NCBI RefSeq assembly: GCF_009769735.1
Contig: NZ_WSRO01000002.1
Coordinates: 7,303,001 to 7,367,000 of the forward strand
Origin: Streptomyces sp. BA2
Lineage (GTDB): Bacteria > Actinomycetota > Actinomycetes > Streptomycetales > Streptomycetaceae
Length of the DNA: 64,000 nucleotides
Direction: 5' to 3'
The notes beneath the pieces were generated by a model. That model saw nothing but the letters and a program-made list of their open reading frames with translations. It was not told the DNA's origin and did no database searches. Each line of letters opens with the position of its first letter. Within the stretch, counting starts at the first letter, position 1. Shown in pieces: positions 12,001 to 17,182 of the stretch. A program made the position numbers and the translations under genes.

Positions 12001-15000
12001 CCTCCTGGCCTCGCTGCGGGATCACCTCGGCGCCGATCACACGGGTGTCTGGCTGGCGTCGACGTCGATCTCGTTCGACATCTCGGGTCTTGAGCTGCAT
12101 CTGCCTCTGATCACGGGCGGGCGGGTCGTTCTGGCCGGTGACGCCGAGGTCAAGGACGCCACCGCGCTGCGTGCGCTCGCGGAAGCACACGGTGTGACCC
12201 ACATGCAGGCGACGCCCTCGGGCTGGCGCCTGCTGCTGGCGGACGGGTTCGACGATCCCGTTGTCACCGCGCTGGTCGGCGGTGAAGCCATGAGCGCCGA
12301 GCTCGCTCAGCAGCTCGGCTCGCGCGTAGGCCGGTCGGTGAATGTGTACGGGCCGACGGAGACCACCATCTGGTCGTCCTCCTGGGACGTGCCGCAGGCC
12401 CTCGACGGCTGCGTATCCATCGGTGACCCGCTCGCCAACACCCAGTTGTACGTGCTCGACGCGCAGGGCAGTCCGGTCCCGGTCGGCGTCACGGGCGAGC
12501 TGTGCATCGCCGGTGACGGTCTTGCCCACGGCTACCATGCCCGGCCTGGACTGACCGCCGAGAAGTTCCTGCCCAACCCGTATGGGCCGTCTGGTTCGCG
12601 GTTGTATCGCACGGGTGACCTGGCCCGTCGTCTGTCCGATGGCACCTTCGAGTGCCTGGGGCGTATCGACAGTCAGGTGAAGGTTCGCGGCTATCGCATC
12701 GAGCTCGGTGAGATCGAGTCGCGGCTGCGGGAGCACCCTGCCGTGACGGACGCCGTCGTCGTGGCGCGTGCGGACGATGCCGGGGACAAGAGCCTGGTGG
12801 CGTACGTCGTCGGCACGGCGGAAGCCGCCCCGCTGCGGGAGCACCTGGGCGAGGCGCTGCCGGAGTACATGGTCCCGGCGGCCTACGTGACCCTCGACGC
12901 GATCCCGCTCACCAACAGCGGCAAGATCGACCACCGCGCCCTGCCCGCCCCCGACCGGACCACGTACGCATCCGGCGGCCCTCGTACCGCCCCGCGCACG
13001 CCCGTCGAGAAGCGGCTCGCCGTCATCTGGAGCGAGCTCCTCGGGGTGGACGGCGTCGCTGTGGAGGACGGCTTCTTCGACCTGGGCGGTGACTCGTTGC
13101 GGGCCGTGCGGATGTTGGCGGAGTGCCGCGAGGCCGGGCTGCCGGTGGCCATGTGGATGATCCTCCAGGCGCGCAGCCTCGGCGACCTCGCGTCGCTGAC
13201 GGCGGCGGCCGAGGCGGACGACGCCCGGTTCCCGGAGGACGGGATGCCGCTGCTGCCGGGGCACATCAAGTGGCTCGACGGCTACGCGGCCGGGGCTCGC
13301 ACGGTACGGGTGCCGTGGGAAGGGCGGGCGGACGCCGACGTACTGCGGAAGGCGCTGGCGGCCGTGGTCCGACACCACCAGGCGTTGCGGCTGGTGCTCG
13401 ACACCGCCGGTTCGCCGGCCGTCGCGCGGCTCGCCGAGGTCGACGACGACGCCCTGCTGCGGGTCGCCGACTTCGCCGCCGTACCGGCGGAGCGGCGTGC
13501 GGAGGCGGTCCGCGCGGCTGTCGCCGAGAGCGCGGCGGACGTCGACGCGCGCAAGGGCGCCGCTCTTCGCGCCACGCTGGTCCGCTTCGACGACATCCCG
13601 GACGACGAACTGTGGCTGTCGGGGCATGAACTTGCCCTGGACCACAGCTCCTGGTCCGTGGTCCTCGCCGACCTCGTGACGGCCGTACGGCAGGTCGCCC
13701 GCGGCCGGGTGGTCCAGCTGCCCGAGGTGCCCGTACCGCTGCACGGCTGGGCCCGGCAGCTCGCCGGTCTTGCCGGGAGCGAGGAGATGCTCGACCAGGC
13801 CGAGGCCTGGCTTGGGCTGCCCGAGGCCCCGCCGCTTCCCGTCGACCACAAGGGCGACCACGAGGTCGGCCACGCGGTCCAGGGCGTGACGGTCGACGGC
13901 AACACCGTCACCGTGGCGCTCCCGGCGGAAGAGACCGCCGAGCTGCTGGCCGCTGACCGGCCCGAGCGGCTGCTGCTGTCCACGCTCGGGCGGGTGCTCG
14001 CGCGCTGGGCCGACGCGGACCGCATCGGCGTCGAGGTCACCGTCGACCCGCGCCGGGAGGCGTCCGACGAGGCCGCCGCCCTGGCCCGGACCGTCGGCCC
14101 GCTGACGGACCGCGTCCCGGTGTCCCTGCGCCTGCCGCGCGACCGTGGCCCCGCGGCCGATCTGACGTCGGTGACCCGGCAGTTGAGGGCACTGCCCGCA
14201 CCCCGCCACGGCTACGGCCTGCTGCGCTGGCTGGCTCCTGATCCGGACGTCGCGGAGGAGCTGGCGGCTCTGCCTGCACCGCAGGTCCGGTTCGGGTTCA
14301 CGCCCGCCGATGACGTCCGCGGGGACGCGGCCCTTCCGTTCGTACCGGAGCATGCGGTCATCCAGGACACGGAGCTGCCCCACGGGCTGCTCCTGGACGT
14401 CGACGCCCGCGTCCACGGCGACCGGCTGTACCTGCGCTGGACCCACCGCACAGCCATCCACGAGGAGTCGACCGTCCGGAAGCTGGCAGAGGAACAGATG
14501 GCCGAGCTCGGCGCGCTGCTGCGCGACGGAGCGCGAGGCCCGCGGCGAGGTGCCGCCCGCGCGGTCCCGGATGTCCGGGACGCCGTCGAGGGGGTGATGG
14601 CGCGGCACGGCATCCCGGGCGCGAGCCTGGCCCTCGTCAGGGACGGCGAGGTCGCGGAGGTGCACGCCTTCGGGGTCCAGCGGGCGAACCACGCCGTACC
14701 GGTTACGGACGACACGGTGTTCGCTGCCGGGTCGATCAGCAAGCACCTCACGGCCTTCACCGTGCTGCGGCTGGTGTCCGGTGGGCTGCTCGACCTCGAC
14801 CGCGACATCAACGACTACCTGACCTCCTGGCGGGTCCCCGACGGCCTTCCGGTGACCGCCCGGCTGCTGCTCGGCAACCAGGCCGGCTTCGCCGGGCACC
14901 CCGACCTGACGGAGGGCTACCGCCGGCACGACCCGGTGCCGACGGTGCTCGACGTGCTGAACGGACGGGCCCCGGCCCGCACTCCGGCCGCGCACCGGCA

Positions 15001-15700
15001 GGACGAGCCCGGCGCGGTGTTCCATCTGACGCCCTTGCACTACTCGGTGCTCCAGCAGGCGATGAGCGACCTGACCAGCGAGGAGTTTCCCGACCTGGTC
15101 AGGCGGCTGGTGTTCGACCCGCTGGGGATGACCGGCAGCGGCTTCGAGCCGCGCTTCCCCGACCTGTCGGGACGGGAGTTCGCCCACGGCCACGACGCCG
15201 ACGGGACACCGGTGCCCGACGGGTACTACGTCAACCCGGAGGCCGCTGCCGGTGGCTTGTGGAGCACCGCGGCCGACCTCGCCGCGCTGGCCGTCCAGGT
15301 CCGGCGCTGCCGCCTTGGGCTGCCGGGCGCCCTCGTCGAGCAGGAGCTCGTACGGGAGATGCTGACGCCGAGGTCGGGCCGGATGTACGGCTGGAGCACC
15401 ATCGTCGACGACTCCTCGGGCGACCTGGAGTTCGGCCACGGAGGGCAGGCGTACGGCTACCAGGCCATGACCGGGCTTCGGCTGCACTCGGGAGTCGGCG
15501 CGGTCCTGCTGACGAACGCGGTGGCAGGACGGGAGCTGGTCCGGCACGTGATCGCCACGACCTGGAGCGAGCGGACCCGCACGGCGGGCCTGTGGCAGCG
15601 CGCGGTCGACGAGGCGGTACAGCGGGAGCAGCGGGAGCAGCGGGAGCAGCGGGAGCAGCGGGAGCACGGCGCGGACGGTTCGGGTGTGCACGGTGTCTGA
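1..15700 (+). CDS. Non-ribosomal peptide synthetase, 5'-truncated by the window: (A)-T-[C-A-T]x4-E-like-PBP-type hydrolase
   Basis: The frame is open from base 2, and the first codons already encode the A8 core of an adenylation domain (GRIDKQVKIRGYRIELG), so the true start lies upstream; internal starts such as GTG 122 are not gene starts. Domain order: end of an A domain, a carrier domain, four C-A-T modules, an epimerase-like domain and a serine hydrolase with SISK and HGG motifs. Carrier serines sit in GGDSIRAVR or GGDSLRAVR. My reading of the specificity pockets, by alignment to GrsA motifs, gives one unclear, one Thr-like and two Gly modules. It should act in the cytoplasm, adding at least five residues and releasing the product through the C-terminal domain. 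There is no conventional alpha/beta-hydrolase thioesterase domain and no MbtH gene in the window. The MFS gene overlaps the 3' end, so the two are probably co-transcribed. The NRPS identity is certain; the product is not known. Confidence 0.97.
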   Translation, partial: ADGSLESLGRIDKQVKIRGYRIELGEIENRLREHPAIKDAVVVARESQAGEKSLVAYAVGGADAASLREHLAPVLPDYMVPAAFVAIDAIPLTTNGKLDHRALPAPDQTAYTGGRHIAPRTPAEERLAAVWGEILDVAEVGVEDSFFEVGGDSIRAVRLVGALRAAGYDIDVREIFEHRTIAALAARLSGQGGGASLIRAVAPFALVSAEDRAALPGDVVDAYPLSQIQTGMLVELLRAGELHTYHNLTSFRIPDEHAFSAEAFRAAVDTVVARHDILRTSMHLSGYSQPLQLVHASAVLPVTVHDWRGLDAAEQQRLGRAYADGDRAAGFDLDSAPLLRIGVQLESDSAWRLTLSHCHAATEGWSYHSLLMEILDCYRELREGREPAAFVAPAVRYADFVAAELDSLASDEDRAFWQDVVRGHAPLALPDTWADEDGDAGDHHRVYVPFADLEEGLGRLAARARTSLKSVLLAAHLKVLSTVTTEDAFHTGVVYHGRLEAPDAERVLGMHLNTLPFPATRPSGSWLELVEGVYAQETDIWAHRRYPLPAIQRDLGEAQRLISVLFEHQNFHQVDRDAVDMDAGLNSSPNEFALSVVSGNGRFNLGTSTDVLGRDALRRIGDLYRRVLEAMAADPDGDATVVPLAQDDLDRLLVDWNTTNTTDITAEQCVHQAFAAQAARTPDHTAVTCGDRRLTYAELDARANGIAHRLRDFGAGPDTVVAVLLDRDLDLMPTLLGVLKSGAAYVPLDPHNPDDRLVHILTDARAGVLVSASGLAERVTDDFEGELLLVDMEDASAWPATAPEGLNSPDDLAYVIYTSGSTGTPKGVGVSHANVLRLFRATREQFAFGDTDVVTQAHSYAFDVSVWEMWSALLHGGRLVVVPPDVVRSPEEFLDLLVAEQVTVLLQTPTAFRALSAPAGDGDPRFDRLALRLVGFGGEKLETAELRPWVDRMGLDEPVLVNLYGPTETTMHACYHLIGADDLAHPRRSDIGHPLADLSAHLLDPHGHLVPVGVPGELYVGGPAVARGYLGRPALTAERFVPDPFGPTGARLYRTGDLARRLPDGSLDFLGRIDDQVKVRGYRIELGEVESRLREHPAVRDAVVTLTEPNPGHKVLTGYLVPAGPAPTAAELRDRLASVLPEYMVPAAFVPIDTVPLTTNGKLDHRALPLPDSDAFATAHRLAPRTPVEERLAAVWGEILNVAEVGVEDSFFEVGGDSIRAVRLVGALRAAGYDIDVREIFEHRTIAALAVVAEGRSAAEVTAAVEPFALISAEDRLALPVDVVDAYPLSQIQTGMVVEMLAARSEGRDVYHNINSFRIPDERPLDADALQQAVDVVVSRHGILRTSVHLDGFSQPLQVVHARVEPTVEVVDLRGWDAAAAGEEYAARERARGFDLTTAPLMRFCAHIESEDAWRLTVSHCHAVTEGWTLNTFLMELLDVYGQLTGGGGEVTQYVAPSVRYADYIAAELASLASVDDRAFWQNVVGDHTALRLPAAWADDDGTPEDFHWAQAPYADLEDGLRQLAARARTSLKSVLLAAHLKVLSTVTTEDAFHTGVVYHGRLEAPDAERVLGMHLNTLPFPATRPSGSWLELVEGVYAQETDIWAHRRYPLPAIQRDSGDSQRLITTLFDHQNFHQVDRDTVDVEGGLGDGTNEFELSVVASGGRITLGAGTHVFGRDALRRLADQYRRVLEAMAADPHGDAGDPCLPEDELTRLLVDWNTTVEQPVHHRVPDVFATHVATAPDAVAVTCGDRHLTYAELDKRANRLAHHLIGLGAGPGTVVGVSLERDIDLVPTLLGVLKSGAAYLPLDPTNPVDRLAYVLDDAGAPLLVTRTVHVATFDGIHEGPVVLLDGETDRAALAARPDTAPAVAGTPDDLMYVIYTSGSTGRPKGVGLSHANVLRMFTAITEEMAFSRDDVCTQAHSYAFDFSVWEMWGALLHGGRVVIVPTEVGRSPEEFLDLLVEQRVTVVCRIPSAFRQLAALAAEGDERIDRLALRAVVFGGERLDTAELQPWVDRVGLDKPMLVNLYGPTEITVHCTFHRVDADDFRRPARSVLGRHLTDLRIHLLDGHGRLVPVGVPGEIHVGGPGLARGYLGRPALTAERFVPDPFGPAGARLYRTGDLACRLPNGRLEFLGRIDDQVKVRGYRIELGEIETALREHPAVADTVVVAREDRTGEKSLAAYVVPAGPGDEAESGLLREHLAATLPDYMIPAAFVTLAAVPLMANGKIDHRALPAPDRDAFDTGKYVAPRTPVEERLASVWGEVLGLDRVSVEDGFFDLGGDSLRAVRLAGALRAAGFDVSVQDVFAHRTVAGLGTHLAGQGGGTSLVTTVAPFALIDEADRALLPAGVVDAYPLSQIQTGMLAETMAGSPGGRAVYHNLNSFRIRDDKPFSLAALQEAVDTVVARHDILRTSMHLSDYSRPLQLVHATTGFAVTLRDLRGLDTAEQERRKAEYVAQEHAVVFDLTTAPLMNVSALLESDDAWRLNFTYHHAVSEGWSYNALMMEIVECYRRLRDGGEVPECGAPESGAPEYEAPEYEAPSIRYADFIAAELASVASVEDQSFWRGVTDGHAPLRLPETWGDPEGSSEERHGLQVPFADLEGRLRELARTAGTSLKSVLLAAHLKVLSALTPDEAFHAGVVYHGRLEAPGADRVLGMHLNTLPFPAVRPSSGTWREWVERVYAQETEIWAHRRYPLPAVQRDAGNSRHLISVLFEYLDFHHVDTDTVDTAQGLNDGINEFAMNVIPTKGNFNLGSTTDVISGENLRRLGSMYRSVLEAMAADPEGDAGVVCLPEGEFEGASDCTEWGGRLGALELFAGQVADRADEAAVVCGEQRVTYGELEERSSRLARHLRGAGVVPGAVVGLSLGRTPDVLVSMLAVWKLGAAYLPIDPALPAERAAYMADDAGAVLVVTDEYLAAHGEGIDRLPAAFEAVAVDPEQVAYVLYTSGSTGRPKGVVISHRALHNLLASLRERLGSGSGDVWLASTSISFDISGLELHLPLITGGRVVLASDTEAKDATALRALAEAHGVTHVQATPSGWRLLLAAGFDDRSVVALTGGEPIDAELARELVSRVGRLVNVYGPTETTIWSSLWDVPDVLDGVSIGGPLANTQLYVLDSQGRSVPSGVTGELCIAGDGLAHGYHARPGLTAEKFLPNPYGPSGSRLYRTGDLARRLADGTFECLGRIDSQVKVRGYRIELGEIESRLRELPGIETAVVVAREDRAGDKTLVAYLVGEAASADLRGQLGSTLPEYMVPAAYVTLDAIPLTNSGKVDHRALPAPDQTAYAGGRRTAPRTPAEERLAGIWATVLEQDEVGVEDSFFDLGGDSIRAVRLVGALRAAGYDVDVRAVFEHRTIAALAVHLTGTEGASLLTAVEPFGLLGEEDRAALPADVVDAYPLSQIQTGMLVEMLAAQEQGRSAYQNINSFRIPDDQPFSVEAFRAAVDHITHRHETLRTTLHLTGYSRPLQLVHDTSAVPVTVHDLRGESTQGQHAALREFGAEEQATGFALADAPSLRIAVHLESDDAWRITFTYVHAIADGWSYHTLLMEIVDCYRSLRDGGQAPVHEAPSVRYADFVAAELASLDGDEDRAFWQDVVERHAPASLPESWADASTNLPGTHEQSIPFGDLADGLLALARQSHTSLKTVLLAAHLKVLSSLTADEAFHTGVVFHGRLEAPGSDRVLGMHLNTLPFPSTRPSGTWLELVERVHAQETDIWAHRRYPLPAIQRDTGDGRRLVSVLFEHLDFHQVDTSAVDVAAGLNDGANEFALNVAASQRHIALIASAETIDGANLRRLAALYRQVLEAMAADPAGTAGEAHLPAEELAAALSAPAATEWGCAGALELFAGQVAGRADEAAVICGEQRVSYRELDERSSRLARHLRGAGVVPGGVVGLALHRTPDVLVSMLAVWKVGAAYLPIDPALPAERAAYMAEDAGAVLVVTDDYLAAHRAEIDGLPAAFEAVSVDPEQVAYILYTSGSTGRPKGVVISHRALHNLLASLRDHLGADHTGVWLASTSISFDISGLELHLPLITGGRVVLAGDAEVKDATALRALAEAHGVTHMQATPSGWRLLLADGFDDPVVTALVGGEAMSAELAQQLGSRVGRSVNVYGPTETTIWSSSWDVPQALDGCVSIGDPLANTQLYVLDAQGSPVPVGVTGELCIAGDGLAHGYHARPGLTAEKFLPNPYGPSGSRLYRTGDLARRLSDGTFECLGRIDSQVKVRGYRIELGEIESRLREHPAVTDAVVVARADDAGDKSLVAYVVGTAEAAPLREHLGEALPEYMVPAAYVTLDAIPLTNSGKIDHRALPAPDRTTYASGGPRTAPRTPVEKRLAVIWSELLGVDGVAVEDGFFDLGGDSLRAVRMLAECREAGLPVAMWMILQARSLGDLASLTAAAEADDARFPEDGMPLLPGHIKWLDGYAAGARTVRVPWEGRADADVLRKALAAVVRHHQALRLVLDTAGSPAVARLAEVDDDALLRVADFAAVPAERRAEAVRAAVAESAADVDARKGAALRATLVRFDDIPDDELWLSGHELALDHSSWSVVLADLVTAVRQVARGRVVQLPEVPVPLHGWARQLAGLAGSEEMLDQAEAWLGLPEAPPLPVDHKGDHEVGHAVQGVTVDGNTVTVALPAEETAELLAADRPERLLLSTLGRVLARWADADRIGVEVTVDPRREASDEAAALARTVGPLTDRVPVSLRLPRDRGPAADLTSVTRQLRALPAPRHGYGLLRWLAPDPDVAEELAALPAPQVRFGFTPADDVRGDAALPFVPEHAVIQDTELPHGLLLDVDARVHGDRLYLRWTHRTAIHEESTVRKLAEEQMAELGALLRDGARGPRRGAARAVPDVRDAVEGVMARHGIPGASLALVRDGEVAEVHAFGVQRANHAVPVTDDTVFAAGSISKHLTAFTVLRLVSGGLLDLDRDINDYLTSWRVPDGLPVTARLLLGNQAGFAGHPDLTEGYRRHDPVPTVLDVLNGRAPARTPAAHRQDEPGAVFHLTPLHYSVLQQAMSDLTSEEFPDLVRRLVFDPLGMTGSGFEPRFPDLSGREFAHGHDADGTPVPDGYYVNPEAAAGGLWSTAADLAALAVQVRRCRLGLPGALVEQELVREMLTPRSGRMYGWSTIVDDSSGDLEFGHGGQAYGYQAMTGLRLHSGVGAVLLTNAVAGRELVRHVIATTWSERTRTAGLWQRAVDEAVQREQREQREQREQREHGADGSGVHGV
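2..560 (+). other. NRPS module 0 (partial): A-domain C-terminus and carrier domain
   Basis: The A8 motif lies at about 35-95, the A10 motif LTTNGKLDHRALP at about 274-312, and the carrier motif FFEVGGDSIRAVR at about 435-475. The pocket-forming part of this A domain lies outside the window, so its amino acid cannot be read. The carrier DNA is nearly identical to that of module 1 (391-557 against 3586-3752). Confidence 0.93.
640..3760 (+). other. NRPS module 1 (C-A-T), substrate unclear
   Basis: The condensation domain starts with DAYPLSQIQTGML. Its HHxxxDG motif reads CHAATEG (bases 1073-1093): the catalytic second His is kept, the first His is Cys and Asp is Glu. The A domain (about 2000-3510) has YVIYTSGSTGTPKG and YGPTETT cores. 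My pocket reading is D-V-W-L-G-G-L-M-H-K. It resembles the Thr code DFWNIGMVHK at only about half the positions, so no substrate is assigned. The carrier motif is GGDSIRAVR. Confidence 0.85.
1388..1664 (+). repeat. 277-bp direct repeat, copy 1 (condensation domain, module 1)
   Basis: By eye this segment differs from 4580-4856 at only two of 277 bases, including third codon positions, while the flanking condensation-domain sequence is much more diverged. The offset between copies is 3192 bases. Confidence 0.93.
3830..6960 (+). other. NRPS module 2 (C-A-T), threonine-like code
   Basis: The condensation motif reads CHAVTEG (4262-4282). The A domain (about 5200-6705) contains FDFSVWEMWGALLHGG, and the pocket reads D-F-W-C-V-G-L-V-H-K. 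That matches the established Thr code DFWNIGMVHK at seven of ten positions, so Thr or a close analogue is likely. The carrier motif is FFDLGGDSLRAVR. A 277-base stretch of the condensation domain is almost identical in DNA to module 1. Confidence 0.85.
4580..4856 (+). repeat. 277-bp direct repeat, copy 2 (condensation domain, module 2)
   Basis: Partner of 1388-1664. The two differences I see are a G/C change in the codon after GAT and a G/C change in GTG TAC against GTC TAC. This is consistent with recent recombination or gene conversion between modules. Confidence 0.93.
7045..10100 (+). other. NRPS module 3 (C-A-T), glycine code
   Basis: The condensation motif reads HHAVSEG (7478-7498), the only one of the four with both histidines. 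A 60-base tandem repeat (7568-7627) lengthens a linker in this domain only. The A domain (about 8440-9850) has FDISGLELHLPL, and the pocket reads D-I-L-Q-L-G-V-I-W-K, one residue away from the established Gly code DILQLGLIWK. The carrier motif is FFDLGGDSIRAVR. Confidence 0.9.
7568..7627 (+). repeat. Four tandem 15-bp units inside the module 3 condensation domain
   Basis: The units are CCGGAGTGCGGGGCG, CCGGAGAGCGGGGCG and two of CCGGAGTACGAGGCG. They encode a run of P-E-x-x-A pentapeptides just before SIRYADF. The other three condensation domains have no such run at this place, so it is a local expansion. Confidence 0.95.
10180..13200 (+). other. NRPS module 4 (C-A-T), glycine code
   Basis: The condensation motif reads VHAIADG, keeping the second His and the Asp. 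The A domain (about 11530-12955) is a close copy of the module 3 A domain and gives the same pocket, D-I-L-Q-L-G-V-I-W-K, predicted glycine. The carrier motif is FFDLGGDSLRAVR. This is the last elongation module before the terminal E-like and hydrolase domains. Confidence 0.9.
13245..14530 (+). other. Degenerate epimerization-like domain at the NRPS C-terminus
   Basis: The layout matches an epimerization domain: an N-terminal LLPGHIKW block, a RTVGPLTDRVPV block (E4-like), a GYGLLRWL block (E5-like) and an ALPAPQVRFGF block (E7-like). The catalytic HHxxxDG motif reads HELALDH (13625-13645): the second, catalytic His is Glu and Gly is His. I infer no epimerase activity. This fits with the preceding module loading achiral glycine, where epimerization would have no meaning. 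Confidence 0.75.
14580..15580 (+). other. C-terminal PBP/beta-lactamase-type hydrolase domain (candidate cyclase/thioesterase)
   Basis: This is a PF00144-type fold. The serine and lysine of SISK lie at 14732-14743, a Tyr in LHYSV at 15041, and the third motif HGG starts at 15437. Penicillin-binding-protein-type thioesterases of this family (SurE of the surugamide pathway is the model) cyclise peptides whose C-terminal residue is D or glycine. Those I know are separate proteins; here the domain is fused to the synthetase. Peptide release or macrocyclisation is inferred from position and motifs. A hydrolytic prodrug-peptidase role is less likely because no membrane segments are visible. Confidence 0.8.
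15620..15664 (+). repeat. Five perfect 9-bp units (CAGCGGGAG) at the NRPS 3' end
   Basis: The units encode five QRE tripeptides close to the C-terminus, after the hydrolase fold has ended. A charged helical tail is expected. The array length is likely to vary between strains. Confidence 0.97.
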
Positions 15701-17003
15701 GCGCCTCGAAGTGTCCGAGACCGTCCCGCCCTCCGCGGATGCCGCGGATGCCGCGGACACCGCGACATCGCCTCCCGTTCCCCTCCGCCGCAACGCCGAC
15801 TTCATCCGGCTGTGGGTGAGCGCCGGAGTCTCACGGCTCGGTACGTCACTGACCATGGCGGCGTTCCCGCTGCTGGTCCTGTGGCACACCGGATCGGCCG
15901 CCGCGACGGGTCTGGTGACCTTCGCGGCGGCGCTGCCCGGCTTCCTCGTCCAGCTGCCCTCCGGGGCGCTGGTCGACCGCCTCGACCGCCGGAAGCTGAT
16001 GATCGGCTGCGACGTGGTGGGCGTGCTGGTCGTCAGCAGTGTCGCCGCCACCGAGGTGGCCGGTCGGTTCTGGCTGCCGCACCTGATGGCCGCCGCGTTC
16101 CTCCTGGCGTCGGTGACGATCGTCTATCAGTTGTCCGAACGGGCCACCGTCCGGCATGTGGTGAGCCCCGGACAACTGCCGGCCGCGCTCTCCCAGAACG
16201 AGGCGCGCGGCGCGGCCATCGGCCTGCTCGGACAGCCCGGCGGCAGCGCGCTGTTCACGCTCGCCCGCTGGCTCCCCTTCGCCGCCAACGCGCTGGCCGC
16301 CCTGGTCGCCCTCGTCCTGCTGCTCTTCATCAGACGGCGCTTCACGGCCGAGCAGGCGCCCGGCCCCAGGGAGCCGCTGCGCGCCGAAGTCACCGCGGGC
16401 GTCCGCTGGCTGTGGCAACGGCGGTTCCTGCGCACGATGGTGGGGATCTTCGCCGGCAGCAACCTGGTCTTCCAGGTGCTGCTCCTGTCGGTGATGGTGA
16501 TCGTCCACGACGGCGGCCACTCGCCCGCGATCGTCGGCCTGGTCGTCGGCGCGGGCGGCGTCGGCGGTGTCCTGGGCGCCCTGTGCGCGTCCTGGTGGCT
16601 GCGCAGGGCGAGCCTGTACCGGACGGTGGTGACCGGTTTCGCCGTCTGGACCGTGCTCGTGCCGCTGTCGGTCCTCGCGCGCAGCCCCCTCGTCCTCATC
16701 GGCACCCTGGCCGGTATCTCCTTCGTGGCGAGCCTCTTCAACGTCGCAGGCGGCATCTACCAGATGCGCGTCACCCCCGACGAACTACAGGGCCGGGTCA
16801 ACGGCGCCACCGGCGCCCTGTCCTCCGCCGCGAGCGCCATCGGCGCCCTCGGCGGCGGCTGGCTCCTCGACCGCGCCGGTCTCACCGCCACGGGCGTCGG
16901 CGTCGGTGTCATCGTCCTGCTCCTTACCGTGACGGCCGCCGTGAGCCCCGTCGCGCGCTCGGAGGGCCGCGAGCGCCAAACCGCCGACACACCCGTCACA
17001 TAG
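15684..17003 (+). CDS. MFS exporter (DHA3/EntS-like), probable product export
   Basis: Integral membrane protein of 439 residues with about 12 hydrophobic segments. The N-terminal signature LWVSAGVSRLGTSLTMAAFP and the loop GALVDRLDRRKL after the second segment are typical of DHA3-type drug and siderophore exporters. The GTG at 15684 gives 439 residues, and a second GTG at 15693 is equally possible; both overlap the NRPS stop (15698-15700), which suggests translational coupling. Export of the finished peptide, and self-resistance, is inferred from position and family. The next gene starts 180 bases downstream behind its own palindrome. Confidence 0.88.
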   Translation: MCTVSERLEVSETVPPSADAADAADTATSPPVPLRRNADFIRLWVSAGVSRLGTSLTMAAFPLLVLWHTGSAAATGLVTFAAALPGFLVQLPSGALVDRLDRRKLMIGCDVVGVLVVSSVAATEVAGRFWLPHLMAAAFLLASVTIVYQLSERATVRHVVSPGQLPAALSQNEARGAAIGLLGQPGGSALFTLARWLPFAANALAALVALVLLLFIRRRFTAEQAPGPREPLRAEVTAGVRWLWQRRFLRTMVGIFAGSNLVFQVLLLSVMVIVHDGGHSPAIVGLVVGAGGVGGVLGALCASWWLRRASLYRTVVTGFAVWTVLVPLSVLARSPLVLIGTLAGISFVASLFNVAGGIYQMRVTPDELQGRVNGATGALSSAASAIGALGGGWLLDRAGLTATGVGVGVIVLLLTVTAAVSPVARSEGRERQTADTPVT

Positions 17004-17041
17004 ACGGTGCGTCAGGCATCCGCACCTGTTGTGCGGAAGCG

Positions 17042-17056
17042 ATATGGGCCGCATAT
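17042..17056. promoter_or_regulatory. Candidate operator A: ATATG-N5-CATAT palindrome
   Basis: A perfect 5+5 inverted repeat with a five-base spacer, followed by TATAGAC. It lies about 125 bases before the thioesterase gene, which heads a run of overlapping genes. A closely related element is found at 24185-24199. The regulator is unknown; the locus SARP or a cluster repressor are candidates. Confidence 0.5.
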
Positions 17057-17182
17057 AGACGCGGGCGGCAGCGTGTGGGTCGGGGCCCGTACGCCCCGCC
17101 CGCGGGGCGGTGCGTCGGCGTGCGGTACCCACCCTCGACCCCTTGCAGGCAAGTGCGCCCCCGGCGTTCCGGAAGGACTGTG

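Noticed and set aside
14580..15580. Reading the C-terminal NRPS domain as an antibiotic-resistance beta-lactamase
   Set aside because: The motifs alone would allow it, but the domain is fused to the last NRPS module and has no signal peptide, so a role in peptide release is more likely.
8606..16051. 2481-codon open frame on the minus strand
   Set aside because: Antisense to the second half of the NRPS and the start of the MFS gene. It mirrors the repeat structure of the modules and contains no protein family signature.
15812..17180. Long N-terminal extension in the thioesterase frame
   Set aside because: It overlaps the MFS gene out of frame and is Arg/Pro-rich. The thioesterase family begins at 17183 with its own ribosome binding site.
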